Shown here: positions 1 through 12,259 of the stretch, one piece after another | Layout: each line of letters opens with the position of its first letter | Position numbering within the stretch: position 1 is the first letter of the stretch | Source: Theobroma cacao | Lineage: Eukaryota > Streptophyta > Magnoliopsida > Malvales > Malvaceae | Assembly: GCF_000208745.1 (NCBI RefSeq) | Contig: NC_030852.1 | Coordinates: forward strand, 19,569,189 to 19,633,188 | Length of the DNA stretch: 64,000 bases | Direction: 5' to 3' | Position numbers and translations under genes: made by a program | The notes under the pieces: generated by a model | Seen by the model: only the letters and a program-made list of their open reading frames with translations | Databases searched by the model: none | What the model was told of the DNA's origin: nothing

Positions 1-1022
1 AACTTTCTTTCCTCTATTTTCTTCTCTAAATGGCCGGCCCTTAAGTCTCACCAAAGCCTTCTCCACATTTCTCTTTCACTCTTGCAACTTAGCATTTATA
101 TGGCCGCCCATTGGAACCAATCACAATTCAGGCACAAAGTTTCCTTTGTTTTCATTTGGCCACCCTTTGAAACCAATCACATTACATGCAAATAGATTTA
201 GTCTTATTTTTCCTTTCACTATGCATGGTGGGGGTCCCACATGTTCCCCAATAACTTCTTCCTTTTTGCATGCTATGGTTTGCATGTAATAGTGAAATTA
301 CATGCACAATTCATTATTCCACATAATCCAATTTTCCTTGGTTAGTCAACTTCCATTTAGCTTTAAATATTGTAATTACACATAAGTCCTTAACTTTTCC
401 TTATTTACCATTCGACCCTCCACACCTTTCATCATTTTCAATTTGGTCCTTCAATCATTTCTTTTAAATTTCAATTTCCTTCTATCTTTCCTCATTTACA
501 CTTGTACAAATAAAATATCAAGTTTGCACTCCACCAACATATCGCCATAATATTTAAATATATATTTAGCGCTCTTACTTTATTAAATAAAGGCACGCGA
601 GCCCCACTTATATCGTTTTTCTTCGAAATTCTTTCTTATTTCTTCTCTCCCACTTACATTAGTCATATAATCCTCCTTCATAACTAATTTTGACAACAGA
701 TAAAATATTAATATTTTAATAATATTTTATTAATAAAATATTATTTTATTCCAAAATTCTCCACTTGTCTCCTCGGGATCCAAAATGTCTCACTTTGTCT
801 CGATTCACTTCCAAATCGCCTTTTAACTCACTAATTCATCCTTGATAAAAATATTATTATTTAATTATTGTTTTATTAATATTTCCTCACGTATGGAATA
901 TTTTATTTCAAAATATTCCTTGCACCCATCACTGCTCTTTGGCACTTAAATTTACATCAATTGACCCTTCATCTTCTCAATAAAGTCTCATTGACTTTAA
1001 TACGAGGGTACGGGGTGTTACA
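1..1022 (-). mobile_element. Ty3/gypsy-type LTR, 5' end (truncated by window start)
   Basis: Read on the minus strand the segment begins TGTAACACCCCGTACCC, a start typical of plant gypsy LTRs, at position 1022. The preceding bases (plus strand AGGGG at 1023-1027) are the candidate target-site copy; the other end lies outside the window, so the duplication cannot be confirmed. The LTR interrupts the LINE coding frame immediately to its right, which fixes the border. The interior is AT-rich with no open frame. Whether it is a solo LTR or belongs to a full element cannot be decided here. Confidence 0.6.
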
Positions 1023-1627
1023 AGGGGAATACTTTTGTGCCATATAAACTTACTCAATTGGTAGCCAGGTTGCCGATGTCGAATTATGTCTTAAGCACTT
1101 TTTGTTGAAAAAGTCACGTTTGGAGTAGGAACCCAATAAGCAATGTCATCACTAGTATTGTTAATAGGAATTTGTAGAATACCACCTATCAAGCTCTTTG
1201 GCAGTACTCTTTTTAATTTTTCCTCATCCCGTTTATCATAGTTATAAAAATAACAGACTCTCACCATTGAATTAACATAAGAGGGAAAGGAAGTTACCAG
1301 CAGTTGATTGCCCATCCAACAGTCATGCTGAAAGAAAAGATCTCCCATACCGATATGTCATCTTATGTGTTCTTCTGCCACCTATTTTTGAGTGAGCATC
1401 CGTTTCCATACTTAGGAGTCATGCAGTTTCGGTTGCACATGTATAGGAATTCGGCCAGAGCAATATTTAATCCTCAAAAACATTATCCACAAGCTATCAC
1501 AAGTTTGGAAATGCCACCACAATTTAATTGTAAATGCATCAAATACATCCATTAAACTTCTTATATCAAGCCCACCTTCAAAATAAGGAAAAGTGACTTT
1601 CGGCCAAGATGCCCAATGAATTCTTCA
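1023..1627 (-). pseudogene. LINE (L1-type) reverse transcriptase C-terminal fragment, zf-RVT region
   Basis: Translation of the minus strand, across several stops, gives the conserved tail of plant L1-type reverse transcriptases: an IHWASWPK-like start, KLWW, KYC.GR, VQPKLHDS, WKRML, a GDLFF.HDCWMGNQ block, an AYWVPTPN..FSTKSA.D segment and finally FIWHKSIPL, where the gypsy LTR cuts it off at 1022/1023. This region follows the polymerase domain and includes the zinc-binding reverse-transcriptase segment. Its 5' part is missing: it starts abruptly next to Helitron sequence, as expected for a 5'-truncated LINE insertion. Stops and missing neighbours make it a relic. Confidence 0.7.
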
Positions 1628-1672
1628 ACATTGTTTATCATTGTTGAATTATATATGCATAATATTCTCACA

Positions 1673-2516
1673 TTGTAACATTTGAATTATATGCATAGCC
1701 ATCTCCTCCATAAGGGAAAAGAAGAGGGTATTGCATGGATATGAAAGAAGAGTGTAGTTCATTGATTCGTTTAGGACCATCAATAACATGATCAACTATT
1801 ATGTCTCGATGACCATCATATTCTCCTAAATCACCTACCCTCAAAGCAACTATTTCACAACTTGTGGGAAGCCTATAGTTAAATTATGATTGATCTCGAG
1901 AACATATAAGTCTTAGTTGAAAGGGAGTGAAATTTGTGGTTGTCAATCTATCCCTAACCATTCTAAAGACTTTAACAATTTGATTGTTATCATCAAGCAT
2001 TCTCAATAAACCTTTAACAATTGATCGATCACCAAAATTGTTGTTATTATCACTATGGAAGATCTCTAACTTTTTTGAGATTTCATTGTCAGTACCATAA
2101 ATGTATAATTGAGTAAATTTTGGTTTGTTTCTGATTATGGGTAGCAAAGAGCCTATTCCATGATGACTTTGACTATTGATTTTGAATATATAAGAACCTA
2201 GCCTATTGTTTATTGACTTGTCGATTTGGCCTCCTAATGAGGTGAATTGGAACATGTTGTTATACATCCTTATGTTATCTTTGAACTTTCATCCTCTATT
2301 ATTTGAACTATCACTAAGTAAGTCATTTAGAAAGGGTGGTGTATCTCTAAAATCAGGTAAGCATACAAAACCTTCTTGACAACAAAGACTAAAAGTCATA
2401 TTCTTTATTATGTTTTGAGACATCAGATCTTTCTTCATACCACATGTAAGCAAAACAAAAAAGGTATGCATAATCAGGACCTCCAAAGCAAAAACGGTAG
2501 AGGAATTGTTAGGCAT
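1673..2516 (-). pseudogene. Helitron replicase fragment (Helitron_like_N domain)
   Basis: The minus strand carries the N-terminal domain of plant Helitron Rep-helicase proteins. Recognisable segments in order are MWYEERS and SLCCQEG (2387-2450), MYNNMFQFTSLGGQID, FTQLYIYGTDNEI, IVKGLLRMLDDNNQIVK and FRMVRDRL. Downstream come GDLGEYDGHRDIIVDH and SFISMQYPLLFPYGGDGY (about 1690-1830). Full-length plant Helitron proteins exceed 1000 residues and continue with Rep HUH and helicase domains, which are absent. In-frame stops at 2289-2291 (TGA) and 1884-1886 (TAA) break it. The adjacent LINE fragment replaces the downstream part. It is a clear non-functional relic. Confidence 0.75.
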
Positions 2517-4875
2517 CGATCCACCAATTCTAGCTAGATTATTATAGGGATCGATTGTAGAAAAAGTCTGGGAATGGATTCCTACTAGCCGATGAACAAC
2601 ATTTGCAAACCAAGACTTGATAGAGCTGCAATAGGTTCGACTAAAGTTGTTTCCAATTCACCATCAGCATTCACAAATGAATGAACGGTCACATGCCCTC
2701 CAACAGGCACATCAATAATATTGAATGTGTGATTACATTGTTGGACATCAACTTAAAAAACGGTTAAGCATTAAATAAGAAAGAATTTATCCGCCAAATT
2801 ATCTCCCGCAAAAGAAAATATCCACACGCATATATAAATAAAAGAATGATGTAAGACTCAGAAGCTTGAGATAAAAATGGATCAAACAAAGGGACTTTGA
2901 TTTTTATAAGTTGGTAATGAATTAAGATAATCAGTCAACTAAAAGTAGATGTACAAACAAAATTATGGTCACTTGCATAAGTAATATCTACAAAAATTGA
3001 CTTCAAAAAATAAAATAAAATACAAAGATCTTAAAAGATAGTATGGAACAATACTTCACAATATAACATTAACATTGATATAAGCAAAGTTTAAGTGAGG
3101 TCAAGATATTAGTTTGGTCACAATAAACTTGTACTCCAAACAGAATATATAAAGGGTAAAAAAAAATCGTGGAGTAAGGTACTCACAACTATTATAAGCA
3201 ATGACACAACAATTGAAGCGAACTCCACTGCAGTAAAAAAAAAGAAAGACAAATAAACAACAAAACCCATTTAAAAAAATTAAAAGAAAAATCTATATTG
3301 AACAGCAATATGTTGATTAGGCAACTGCAAAATAAGATGAGTCCATATTTCTATAAACCATTTTAATCCCCAACAGTGATAGACAAAAGAAACATAATTT
3401 AAAAAATTAATTAAGTAAATGATGTTTTTTGTTTTTTAGCAAAAGACAACTCCATTTAGCCAAGAAAAACATCACTCCATGCCCGAGTAAAATCTATTTT
3501 CCTCATTTAGCAACCACCATAGGGATAAATAAAACACATAGATAACAGGGTAAAAGAATAGAGGGAAAAAGAAACAGAAATAACAAGTCAAAAAATTAAC
3601 TAACATTGATGCTTACAAATGGATATCAAATGCCAAAATTCCAATAACAAATCTGCAAAACCTGTTCAAGTTCTGCATCACTATCAAATTGAGTTTCAGC
3701 TGTAAGATATAACAAAAAAAACAAATAACATCAAATGAATCATTTTCAACCACTAACAAAAAAATCCGAAACAAATAATATGTATGTCATTGAAGTCTTC
3801 AAAATTAACCTAACACAAACATTTTCAAGCCGAAATTAAAAATTTCTAAACTAAGTTTGATAGGCAAGCACAGTCATCTAGACCGCACACTTTCTTTGTC
3901 AAGTATAAGGCAGCAAAACTCGCCAAATAAATATAAAATTAGGGTATCAAGATTATATTTCATATTTGGCATTTTATAGGATTTTGGTTTGCTTATAAAT
4001 ACCTATCTAAGTTTAGTTTCAATGAGGCTTTCTGTGATCAACATCTGAAAATTTAACGTAAAAGGATGATCATAAAACAAATATAATGAACAACAAGGCC
4101 ATATCCAATTGCATACGTACCCAGACTAAATACTGGCTAACAATCTGCCTCATTCTTAAAAATCACAAGGCTACAAAATATCTTACATCTTTAACTAAAT
4201 TTGCAGTTGGCAAGCTTACCATATTTTTAAAATCAAAGGTTTGAATAGCATAAGCTATTCTCACAATCAATAATCAATAATTTTTTAAGGTCAAAGGTTT
4301 GAAAGATTCATGCATAATGTATATTTACATCTTTAACATATGGCATGCCTATCTATTATTTATGTTCATGTTGAATTTAATTTTACCATACAGAAATAAC
4401 AAATGGAGCATTTTAAATTAAATCCATAATTTGAACAGCATGACATTCAAAGAACAAAACAAAGATAAGTTTCTTGTAAAACGAAAAAGACAAACAAATT
4501 AATAACCAATCTGAGGACAACATCTACAAAAATAAAGCATCAAACATGGATACACAAAAAACCTTGACCAATAAATTTAAGAAATACTGAAACGCAACGT
4601 ATAAGACTGCCTTGAAGCCAAAATATATTAGTTTTTTACATGTTCATATTGAAATTAATAGCAAAAGGAAGATTTAAAATTAAATCCATAATTTGAACAT
4701 AATGACATTGAAAGAAAATCACAAGAAAAACCCAAAGAAAAGGGAAACAAAATTTCTCACCACAAAGACAAAAACTTCAGAAACAAAATAACTAAAGTGA
4801 CAATTCAAATAGCAAGAATAAGCAACAAAATTAACAGAAAAAAAAACAAACAAATCTGGAAGTCGTTCCCACTCG
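2517..4875. other. AT-rich non-coding stretch, probable Helitron interior
   Basis: No convincing coding region. Minus-strand sequence at 2520-2755 has a short open stretch (VDVQQCNHTFNIIDVPVGGH) that I do not recognise; it could be replicase leader or captured host sequence. The rest is A-rich DNA with many short poly-A runs. The segment continues at 8068 on the far side of the inserted solo LTR. Confidence 0.4.
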
Positions 4876-4880
4876 AGAAG

Positions 4881-7800
4881 TGTAGCACCTCAATTTTCAA
4901 TGTAAATTAAGTTAATTGAGAATGATCTATTAAATATATTGTGCCTTGAACGCATTGATGATATGTTATGTATGGCTAGTGTTGAGAGTGTATACATTTA
5001 CACTTAGAATTTTTTTGAGGAAAATATGAGAAATGATGCATTAACTCTATGGTTTGAGGTTTTGATTTGTATTTGATGTGGTAATTGAGTACATGTATAT
5101 GTGGATTTGGATTTTATAAATGATTTGAGGTTATGGAAGAGACTTAGAATGAGTTTAGGCTTTAAAATGGAGAAAAAGTTCAGGGGAAGTTGAGTTTAGT
5201 GGTCTAGGATTGACTGTAAGCCCCTTGTAGTCGATCCTAGAAAGGAAAAATGGGAAAAAATGAAGCATACTAGTCCAAGATCGACTATAAAGCCTCCATA
5301 GTCGATCTTATGAAGGAAAAGTCAAACACAAGCAAACATATTGGTACAGGATCGACCATAGGCCTTCGATAGTTGAACCTGTGAAGGGCAATGGGTGAAT
5401 TCTACTAGTCCAGGGTCGACTACAAACTTCCTATAGTCGACCTTAGGCTGCCTAGTCAACCAAAATCAAGCTTAAAAGCTCCAAATTTGACTTTTCTTCA
5501 TTTTTACTCCTTTTTCCTTTATTCTCCCACCAATTTCTCTCAAACTTTATACCCTTCAAACCTTGTCAAATCCAACAATCAACCTTAAATTTTAAGCATT
5601 AAAGAAAGAAGATTCCACTCCTAGAAAGCTTGGCTTGATTTTTATTTTCTCTCTCTACCAATTTGAAATCCTAAATCACAAATGAGCACTTGGAGTTATT
5701 TAGAGTAGATTTACAGCTAGGAAATGCTTCTAGATGTACGATTAAACATTTTTACCAATTTATTTTTAATTTAATCAGTTAATAACTTAGATTTGATTTG
5801 GTCCAACTTTGGTGAGATTTGCCCTTTGAGTTTGCTAAGGAATTTGGAGCTAAGAATTGTAGAATCTAGCCTCTAAGGTATGGGTTTAGCTCATTATTGA
5901 AGGATTTGAGCTTATATGTTGGATTGTTAAGGATTTGGTTATTTATGGAAAAGCTGGCATTTTTCAAAAGCCACGATTTAATTAGTTTTGTGACATTTTG
6001 ATGTGCTTAAAGGAAGATTGAGCCATTTAGGCACATTTGTGAGCTGAAATACGATTAGAGGCTAAGGATCAAACCTTAGCTATGGAGTACCTCTAATTTG
6101 TCACTATGAGTGGGGTTTACCTTTGAAAATGCATGTGATGCATCACACATTGTTTAATGCACTGCCATGGTACTTGAATGATTTGTATATGCCTGGATGA
6201 ACATGCTTAGGCTAGTATATTATCAATATATGTCAATATATGTGTTTGTTGTGATTACTATTGGGAAGTATGAACTGTTAGACATCTAAGTGATGTATGA
6301 TCTTAATGGCTTCTGGATATGTTATGACTAAGTTAGCATGATGGTTATACAATAATGTGGGAATAGATTGCCCAATTGTTAATGAAATGTTGATGCATGA
6401 TTTAATGCGAGATTACTCATGTATATGTGACTATTAGGCCATGACTAATTTACAATGAGAATGTTGATGCATTTGCGGCCATTGACCCATGATTATTGAG
6501 GCAAAATTGCTTGAGTATGAGAGGCCATGCATTATGATATTCGATGCAAATTGTTTGTGCATGTGAAGCTAAAAAAGCCAATTAATGATACGACATCATC
6601 ATTTATGAATCATTAAGGCATTTAAAAATTCAAATGAGCTTATAGATGATTAAAGTTTGATAAATGTGATTTGTGATATGTTGTGGATATATGGAAAGAT
6701 AGAGACATGATGGTCTCATTGTGGAGTGTGCTCCATCCGAGGGATGAATTTTGAACGTTGGTTTGACTTGAGGTTGAGTGGGTTTCATTACCTTGTGACT
6801 ATGTGTGTGTGAATGCAAGGATGGTGGTAAATAGGGATTGTGGTGTAGTCCCACCTATGATTCTTACTTGCAATGCCATGATACCGCTCGTCGGGAGATT
6901 ACTCCTAGTGATGCCACTAATGGTAGCTTACTTCGGGAGATGCCGACCGTCGGGAGATTAGTCTAGTTGATGATATGATTCTCCACTAGCTGCTCCAATA
7001 CTAAGCGTGATTTGATTCTCCACCCGTTGCTTCGGCGCGGGTGTGACTTGTGCTCCACCAATGGCTTTGCCTTGTGCGTGATTTGTTGCTTCATTGATTG
7101 ACCACTTTGCATGATTTGACTATGTCTAGTGGAGGATCACTCATTGATTTATTTAATTATGATGATATGATATGTGAATATGTGGTTATTGATATATAAC
7201 TGAAATGTAGTGGTCATTGTATAATTGAAGTGTGGTTGACATTTGACGAAAAGCTTCGAGGGAGGTAAGTCATACATATTGAGTTTAAGGCTATGCTCGA
7301 CAACTGGAGTGTGCTTATGGAGCCTAGTTAATGATGGTTTATGACGGTAAGCTTTGATTGTTATGATGTATTTTGGAGACACAGGTTTGATCAATTAGTG
7401 AATATGAATGCACCGTTGAGATGTGATTCCAATAAGAATGGTGTGATGTGCATGTAAGATATTAAAATGATCCTCGCGCTTATATTTCAGAGATGTTTGA
7501 TAAATTAATACGTATATTATATAATAAATGTGTCTCCATATTATGAATATTCACCTATATTTTACTATGTTGAGTTAACATCCCCATCTCATTGAGTATT
7601 AGATGACTCACCCCTTTTGTGTACCATGTGCAAACAAGTGATATTTACGTGGCTTAGCATTGTCGTTTGGACAGACAAATTTTGGCATCTGGTAGGTATA
7701 TCACTCAATGGTTCACTCCGCTAAGCCCGGTCCACATTAGCTTCTACATTTGAAATTTTAAAGTTTAAAAAATAATATATTTTGGATATTGTAGGCACTG

Positions 7801-8062
7801 AGTGCCATATGATTTGTATAAGGTTTATTATGTACAAACCTACCTTAAATGGTCAATGTATGGGCTTATGGATATTTGTATGAGCTATGGGTCAGGGATA
7901 ATGTGTTATGATGAACTTAAACTTTATTTATGAATATTCAGTTATGAAATCCCTTGGCTCTATGTTATATGATTATGAACTCTAAGGCTTGCTCGAGGTC
8001 TAGCGAGCTTCGCCGGCTAGGCTCGTGCGCCGATCTCGGACCTTCAGGTTTGGGTCATGACA
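4881..8062 (+). mobile_element. Solo LTR, 3182 bp, gypsy-like, with 5-bp target-site duplication
   Basis: It begins TGTAGCACCTC and ends GGGTCATGACA, with the canonical TG...CA termini. The five bases before it (AGAAG, 4876-4880) are repeated exactly after it (8063-8067). No internal retrotransposon domain, primer-binding site or polypurine tract lies between the ends. This is therefore one LTR left by recombination between the two LTRs of a full element. A length above 3 kb and the GC-rich CGTCGGGAGAT repeats near 6890-7060 fit Tekay/Del-like gypsy LTRs, but the lineage is inferred. Small ORFs inside are chance frames. Confidence 0.85.
5204..5442 (+). repeat. Array of four paired TCGA-centred palindromes, 21 bp apart
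   Basis: Four hairpin units lie at 5204-5240, 5277-5309, 5346-5382 and 5414-5442. In unit 2 the arms AAGATCGACTAT and ATAGTCGATCTT are perfect complements around a 9-base loop; the others have one to three mismatches. Each unit has two TCGA (or TTGA) cores, and the core centres are exactly 21 bp apart in all four. Units recur every 71, 71 and 64 bp. The array lies 320-560 bases into the solo LTR. Confidence 0.85.
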
Positions 8063-8067
8063 AGAAG

Positions 8068-8838
8068 ACACTAAACAATAAAACAAATGGAGAAAATCAA
8101 GAACCCTATTTAAAAGGAAACGAATGTAAAGAGACGACAAAGGAAAACCTGATCTAATAAACATAGATGGAAACTTGTAGGCAAGCAAAAATTATCATGT
8201 AGCAAGGACGTTAGGAACTGATTGATAGATGTAGAAAAGACAGAGCCGCTTAACCAAAACATGGCACCAATTTCAGACCAGGCACATTGATAGACCACAC
8301 AGTATCAATTGGGTGGGTGCAAATCCCAAAAAACTAACTAATAAACCAAAAGAGTCACACATGACTCTAGAAAAGAGACATGAAGAGACCAATCACCATG
8401 CCACTGACTCAAGACACCAAACTAAATACTAGAAACATGGCAAAAGACACGAAAAAACAAATCTCCGAGCCACCAACTGGAGACACCCAACCAAATAACA
8501 ATTCTTGAGCTTCCAAAACCCATTGAAATAAACACAGGCAGAAGGCTAAGACAAGAAGAAGATTGAGCAAGAAACAAACACCAAAGCTAGCAAAATAACC
8601 CCTTTTAACTTCCAAAATCAATAAACATAAAAAAACACATGTCAAGATCTAGGAAAACATAGGGCACACCACAGGTCACTTACGTCGCCTAGCAAACCCA
8701 CACAATAAACCCTTTGTCTTTCAAAATAACCCTATACCGAAGAACCCATGTGTCAGCACCTCAGGACATTGTGACCACTTGTAGACATGGCCAATTTTAG
8801 GAGCCCCTTTGGGGCTTCCTTTTATATAGGGTAATTGA
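8068..8838 (-). mobile_element. Probable Helitron 5' terminal region with TATA box
   Basis: On the minus strand the sequence near 8838 reads TCAATTACCCTATATAAAAG followed by a hairpin, GGAAGCCCC AAAGGGGCTCC (8798-8820). A TC start followed closely by a TATAAAAGGAAGC-type box is common at plant Helitron 5' ends. The replicase relic at 1673-2516 lies downstream in the same orientation. The matching 3' end (hairpin plus CTRR) is not visible, being lost or hidden by the LINE and LTR insertions. Border and assignment are tentative. Confidence 0.4.
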
Positions 8839-9817
8839 TTGAAAAAAGATCTTTAAATTTGAATAAAATTTTTTTGTTTTTTTTCTTTCTTTTGTTTTGT
8901 TTGGAATCATTTGAATTTCCTAAGTGCATGATGTTATTATCAACTTCTTCTCACCATTCTCCCACTTTTTTATTTTTTATTTTTTTCATTTCATGCTCCC
9001 ATAATTCATGCTTGAAGCAACCTTTTCCCAAATAAAAAGATTTAGGTATAATGCCCTACATCAATACGTAACTCAAGTGAAGGCTCGCATAACAAGGTGT
9101 TCCATGAATTTGGTTATCTTGGGGTGTTGGGCAATCTTACTCTTTTAGTCAACTTGCCCGAAGATGCATAAATAATAGGCGAAGGATAAGTTTGAGTGTT
9201 TGGTCCATTTGAAGAAATTTGGATGGTTTTGACATGTTTAAGGCTCTAGCACAATCTTGACATGTATCAAGTTACTAATGGCACAACCCAAAGGGGTTGG
9301 GCCTCAAGTTGGCCTGTTTGCCAAGCCAACTTGTTCACCAAGCCCTTTTTGGTCATGCTATTAACCAACGTCATCATGCACATGTTTGGTTTGAACACTA
9401 GAGCTATGACATCTACCTTCACTAATCCAACAAACACCATCATTGTTGAGAGATGGACATTTTTGTGTCATGCACTACCATTTCACATGTCGTCCTTTTA
9501 AACTTCTTTGCCTCGAACAACTTTGCTCTATGTACTATTGTCTCGAGCTCCCTTACCCTATGTGCTATCTTTTTAGGTGCTTTTGCATTGGATGCCCTTG
9601 CTCACATACGAAATCATGTGTTAATCCCTTAGGTATCACTATCTTAACACTCTTGTTTTGCACACACTTCCGTAGCATATGTTTTCTCCTATGGAACATA
9701 CTGTGAACTAGTCCAACATTGACTTGACCCCTTAGCCTCACGAGTGCTCAACTAGTTTCCACAATTCTACACTCATGCCTTGGGCCTCCTAGCCCATCTG
9801 ACTCTTGAATTATGGTA
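8839..9817. other. Unassigned flank of decayed gypsy element
   Basis: T-rich at 8868-8900, then mixed sequence with no reading frame I recognise. It is interrupted by the solo LTR at 9823 and resumes at 12625, where gag relics appear on the minus strand. It may therefore hold the more decayed downstream part of that element, but no pol motif is visible. Confidence 0.3.
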
Positions 9818-10214
9818 GTATTTGTGAGACCTTGACCTTTATAGACTCGTAAAGGGAAATATACACGATATCCCTGATCAAGGGTAATTTCGTCATTTTC
9901 TTAGTAAATCCATAAAAGTAAGATTTTTAAACAATATTATGGTCTAAGTGGGCTTAAGGCATAAATGGATGGTGAAATTAGGGGTAAAATGGAAAGGAAA
10001 CCAAAATTTTGATGATTTTCATGGTAGGGGCAAAATGATCATTTTTCACCTCGGGTTAAAATTTTATGTTTTCATGAACCCGAGTATGTTTAGACCATTA
10101 TGGACCTTGTCCTAGTGTCAAAAGAGCAAAAAGATTGCATAAAAGATTAGAAGAGAGTAAGCTAATTGGTGGAAGGGTAATTTGGTAATTTTAAGGGAGT
10201 GGATAAGTTTGGCC

Positions 10215-10222
10215 TATAAATA
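10215..10222 (+). promoter_or_regulatory. Candidate LTR TATA box
   Basis: TATAAATA occurs in the sequence GGCCTATAAATATCTTG inside the solo LTR, with pyrimidine-rich (CTT/TCTTC) sequence 50-80 bases downstream. Position and sequence suit the core promoter of the LTR; not proven. Confidence 0.5.
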
Positions 10223-11073
10223 TCTTGAATTTCCAGCACTTTCTTGAATTTCCAGTAGCTTGTCTTCTTCTTCCTTCTTCCCTCTCACGTTTCTTCAATT
10301 CCTCCATGGGAGTTTTCTTCAAGCTTCCATAACTTTTTCTCTCTCTAGCTTCAATTTTCATGCTTTTGGTGCACCCTTCCATAAACTCTTATGCTATTTC
10401 ATCCTCTCACTTTAAAACCCTTGAAAAAATCTAGTTTTCATACTTTCTCTCACTAGTTGGACATTCTAGAGAGAGAAAAAGAGAATTACCCCATTGATTT
10501 GGAAGCAATTGGAAGAGAATTTGACTACAAGGGAGCCCTAGGGTAAGTGATTAACTAAGCTCAATTTTTAGCTGCAAAAAATGGCTAGTAATTGGGATTT
10601 ATGAGCTGTTTATTGTTGAGTATGTTCATTACTTTTAGCGATTAAGATAGTGAACATAGATGGCCATTTAATGTGGCAATTGAAAGCTAGTCAGAGATAG
10701 CTTTTAGGGTTCATAGTGTGTAAATTGACCTATTGCTTATGCTAATGTGATCATAGGTTCTAAGGAAGCCCCATCATCTCATTTGGACAATTAGAGGAAT
10801 TGGAGTCATCTAAAGGCTCTACAATCAATTGGTGAGTGGACTGTCTTCAAAACTTGTTTTGGAAAATATAATGTATTTGCCACCCATTTGAATGAATTAT
10901 CAAGTTTTTCATAAAGACAAGTGCCTAGGGAGCAAGCTTTTGCAAAATGGTTTTATGTTGTGATATGTGATTGCTATAAACTCATGCACTATTGTAGTAT
11001 GATGATATATAAACGTGTGTGTTGTGCATGATGAATAATATTGTGTATAATGACTGTAACCATGTGTGTGCAC

Positions 11074-11236
11074 GATGTGGGGGGATGCATATGTCGGTGA
11101 TGATGGTGGCGTGAGAGATGGATGATGATAGTGCCCGTGTTCATGATGTGGGGGGATGTACACGATGGCACTGATTGTGCAGGATGTGGGGAGATGCACA
11201 TGATGGTGCCGGCTATGTGCACGATGTGGGGGGATG
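11074..11236 (+). repeat. Four imperfect repeats of GATGTGGGGGGATG
   Basis: Copies at 11074-11087, 11144-11157, 11183-11196 (GGGGAG variant) and 11223-11236, usually followed by a GCACATGATGG-like tail, spaced 39-70 bp. They lie in the solo LTR about 230 bases before the palindrome array. On the minus strand they produce a His/Pro-rich chance ORF. Confidence 0.7.
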
Positions 11237-11460
11237 TACATGAGCCGGGTGTGATTATGATGATGTTGATGTTTATCTATGTAATTGTGCACATCTAGAC
11301 TTATGAAATGAAAACTTATGAATATGATATATGATTGACATATATGAGAAATTTGATACATTACACTTTGGGAATTTTCATGTGCTGTATGTTTATTTTG
11401 TTAGTTTAGCAGGATGGCCTTTTTGTTGAGTGAGGGGAAACTTTTCTCTTGTTACTCTAT

Positions 11461-11729
11461 TTTCGCTGCAACGAAATTCATTCTCGCTGCAGCGAGAAAC
11501 TCTCGAGTTTGAGAACCTTCACCAGAACTGGTTCTCGCTGCAACGAGAATGTATTTCGCTGCAGCGAGATAGTCACTGTAGCTTCTCGCTATAGCGAAAA
11601 GGAATCTCGATGCAGTGAAAAACTCTCTGTTTCATCAGTTAAATTTCGCTGCAGCGAAAAAAAATCTCGCTGCAGTGAGAAAGCTTTTGTTTCTGGGTTA
11701 CAATTTCGCTGAATCTCGCTGCAGCGAAA
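11461..11729 (+). repeat. Array of paired TCTCGCTGCAGCGAGA palindromes, 21 bp apart
   Basis: Nine near-perfect 16-18-bp palindromes and one half-copy occur at 11461-11476, 11481-11498, 11532-11549, 11554-11569, 11583-11600, 11605-11620, 11644-11659, 11665-11680, 11704-11711 (half) and 11714-11729. They form pairs: in the four complete pairs the two centres are exactly 21 bp apart, and pairs begin 72, 51, 60 and 60 bp apart. Core CGCTGCAGCG is kept in most copies, while the text between pairs differs. The last pair has lost about 11 bp. Confidence 0.9.
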
Positions 11730-12259
11730 AACCTTCTATTTTGGTCTCCTATCTTGTCCAATTGCTGCCCTATCTTTCACTTATTTGCTACCATATCGGA
11801 GCATGGACTTCCAACATTAAGGATTAAATGAGTTAAGTTTAAAATGAGAAGGTTTAGTGAGAAACCCTCGACCAGTTAAGGAACCCTCGTTCGGCTCATA
11901 ACTAAATCCCAACGTCGCTACAACTAAAATTCGTTGTCATATTTGACTTACTTGTGTAATATTGAAGCTTTCATTCTTCAAATGGTTCATTATATATGGG
12001 TTCATGATTTTCAAATGATTAATCATGTAAGGGCTTGATGAGGGGTTTTTAATAAGAATAGAAACAAATTGCATTGTTTTGAAAAAGAATGCATCATGAT
12101 TTCATTAAAGATTCCTTATGGTATGCTTGTTCCCTTTCTTGTTCACTCACTAGGTTTATACTCACCGTTTTCAACTTCATGTTTTCAGATCACTAGGCAG
12201 CAGGTAACTAGGACGAGGTGTCCTTGTAGACTTATATCCATCTTTTGGTAGGTGTCTCG

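Noticed and set aside
9262..9706. Overlapping plus-strand ORFs rich in Cys and Phe
   Set aside because: No recognisable motif. The region is flank of a decayed gypsy element read on the minus strand, and the ORFs lack any family pattern.
10909..11361. His-rich 150-residue ORF on the minus strand
   Set aside because: It lies in a solo LTR and its HH/PPH composition comes from the GATGTGGGGGGATG repeats. No domain is seen.
11461..11729. CRISPR-like array (regular palindromic repeats with spacers)
   Set aside because: Plant nuclear DNA inside an LTR; repeats are short, paired and of uneven period, with no cas genes. ORFs across it (11449-11827) are chance frames.
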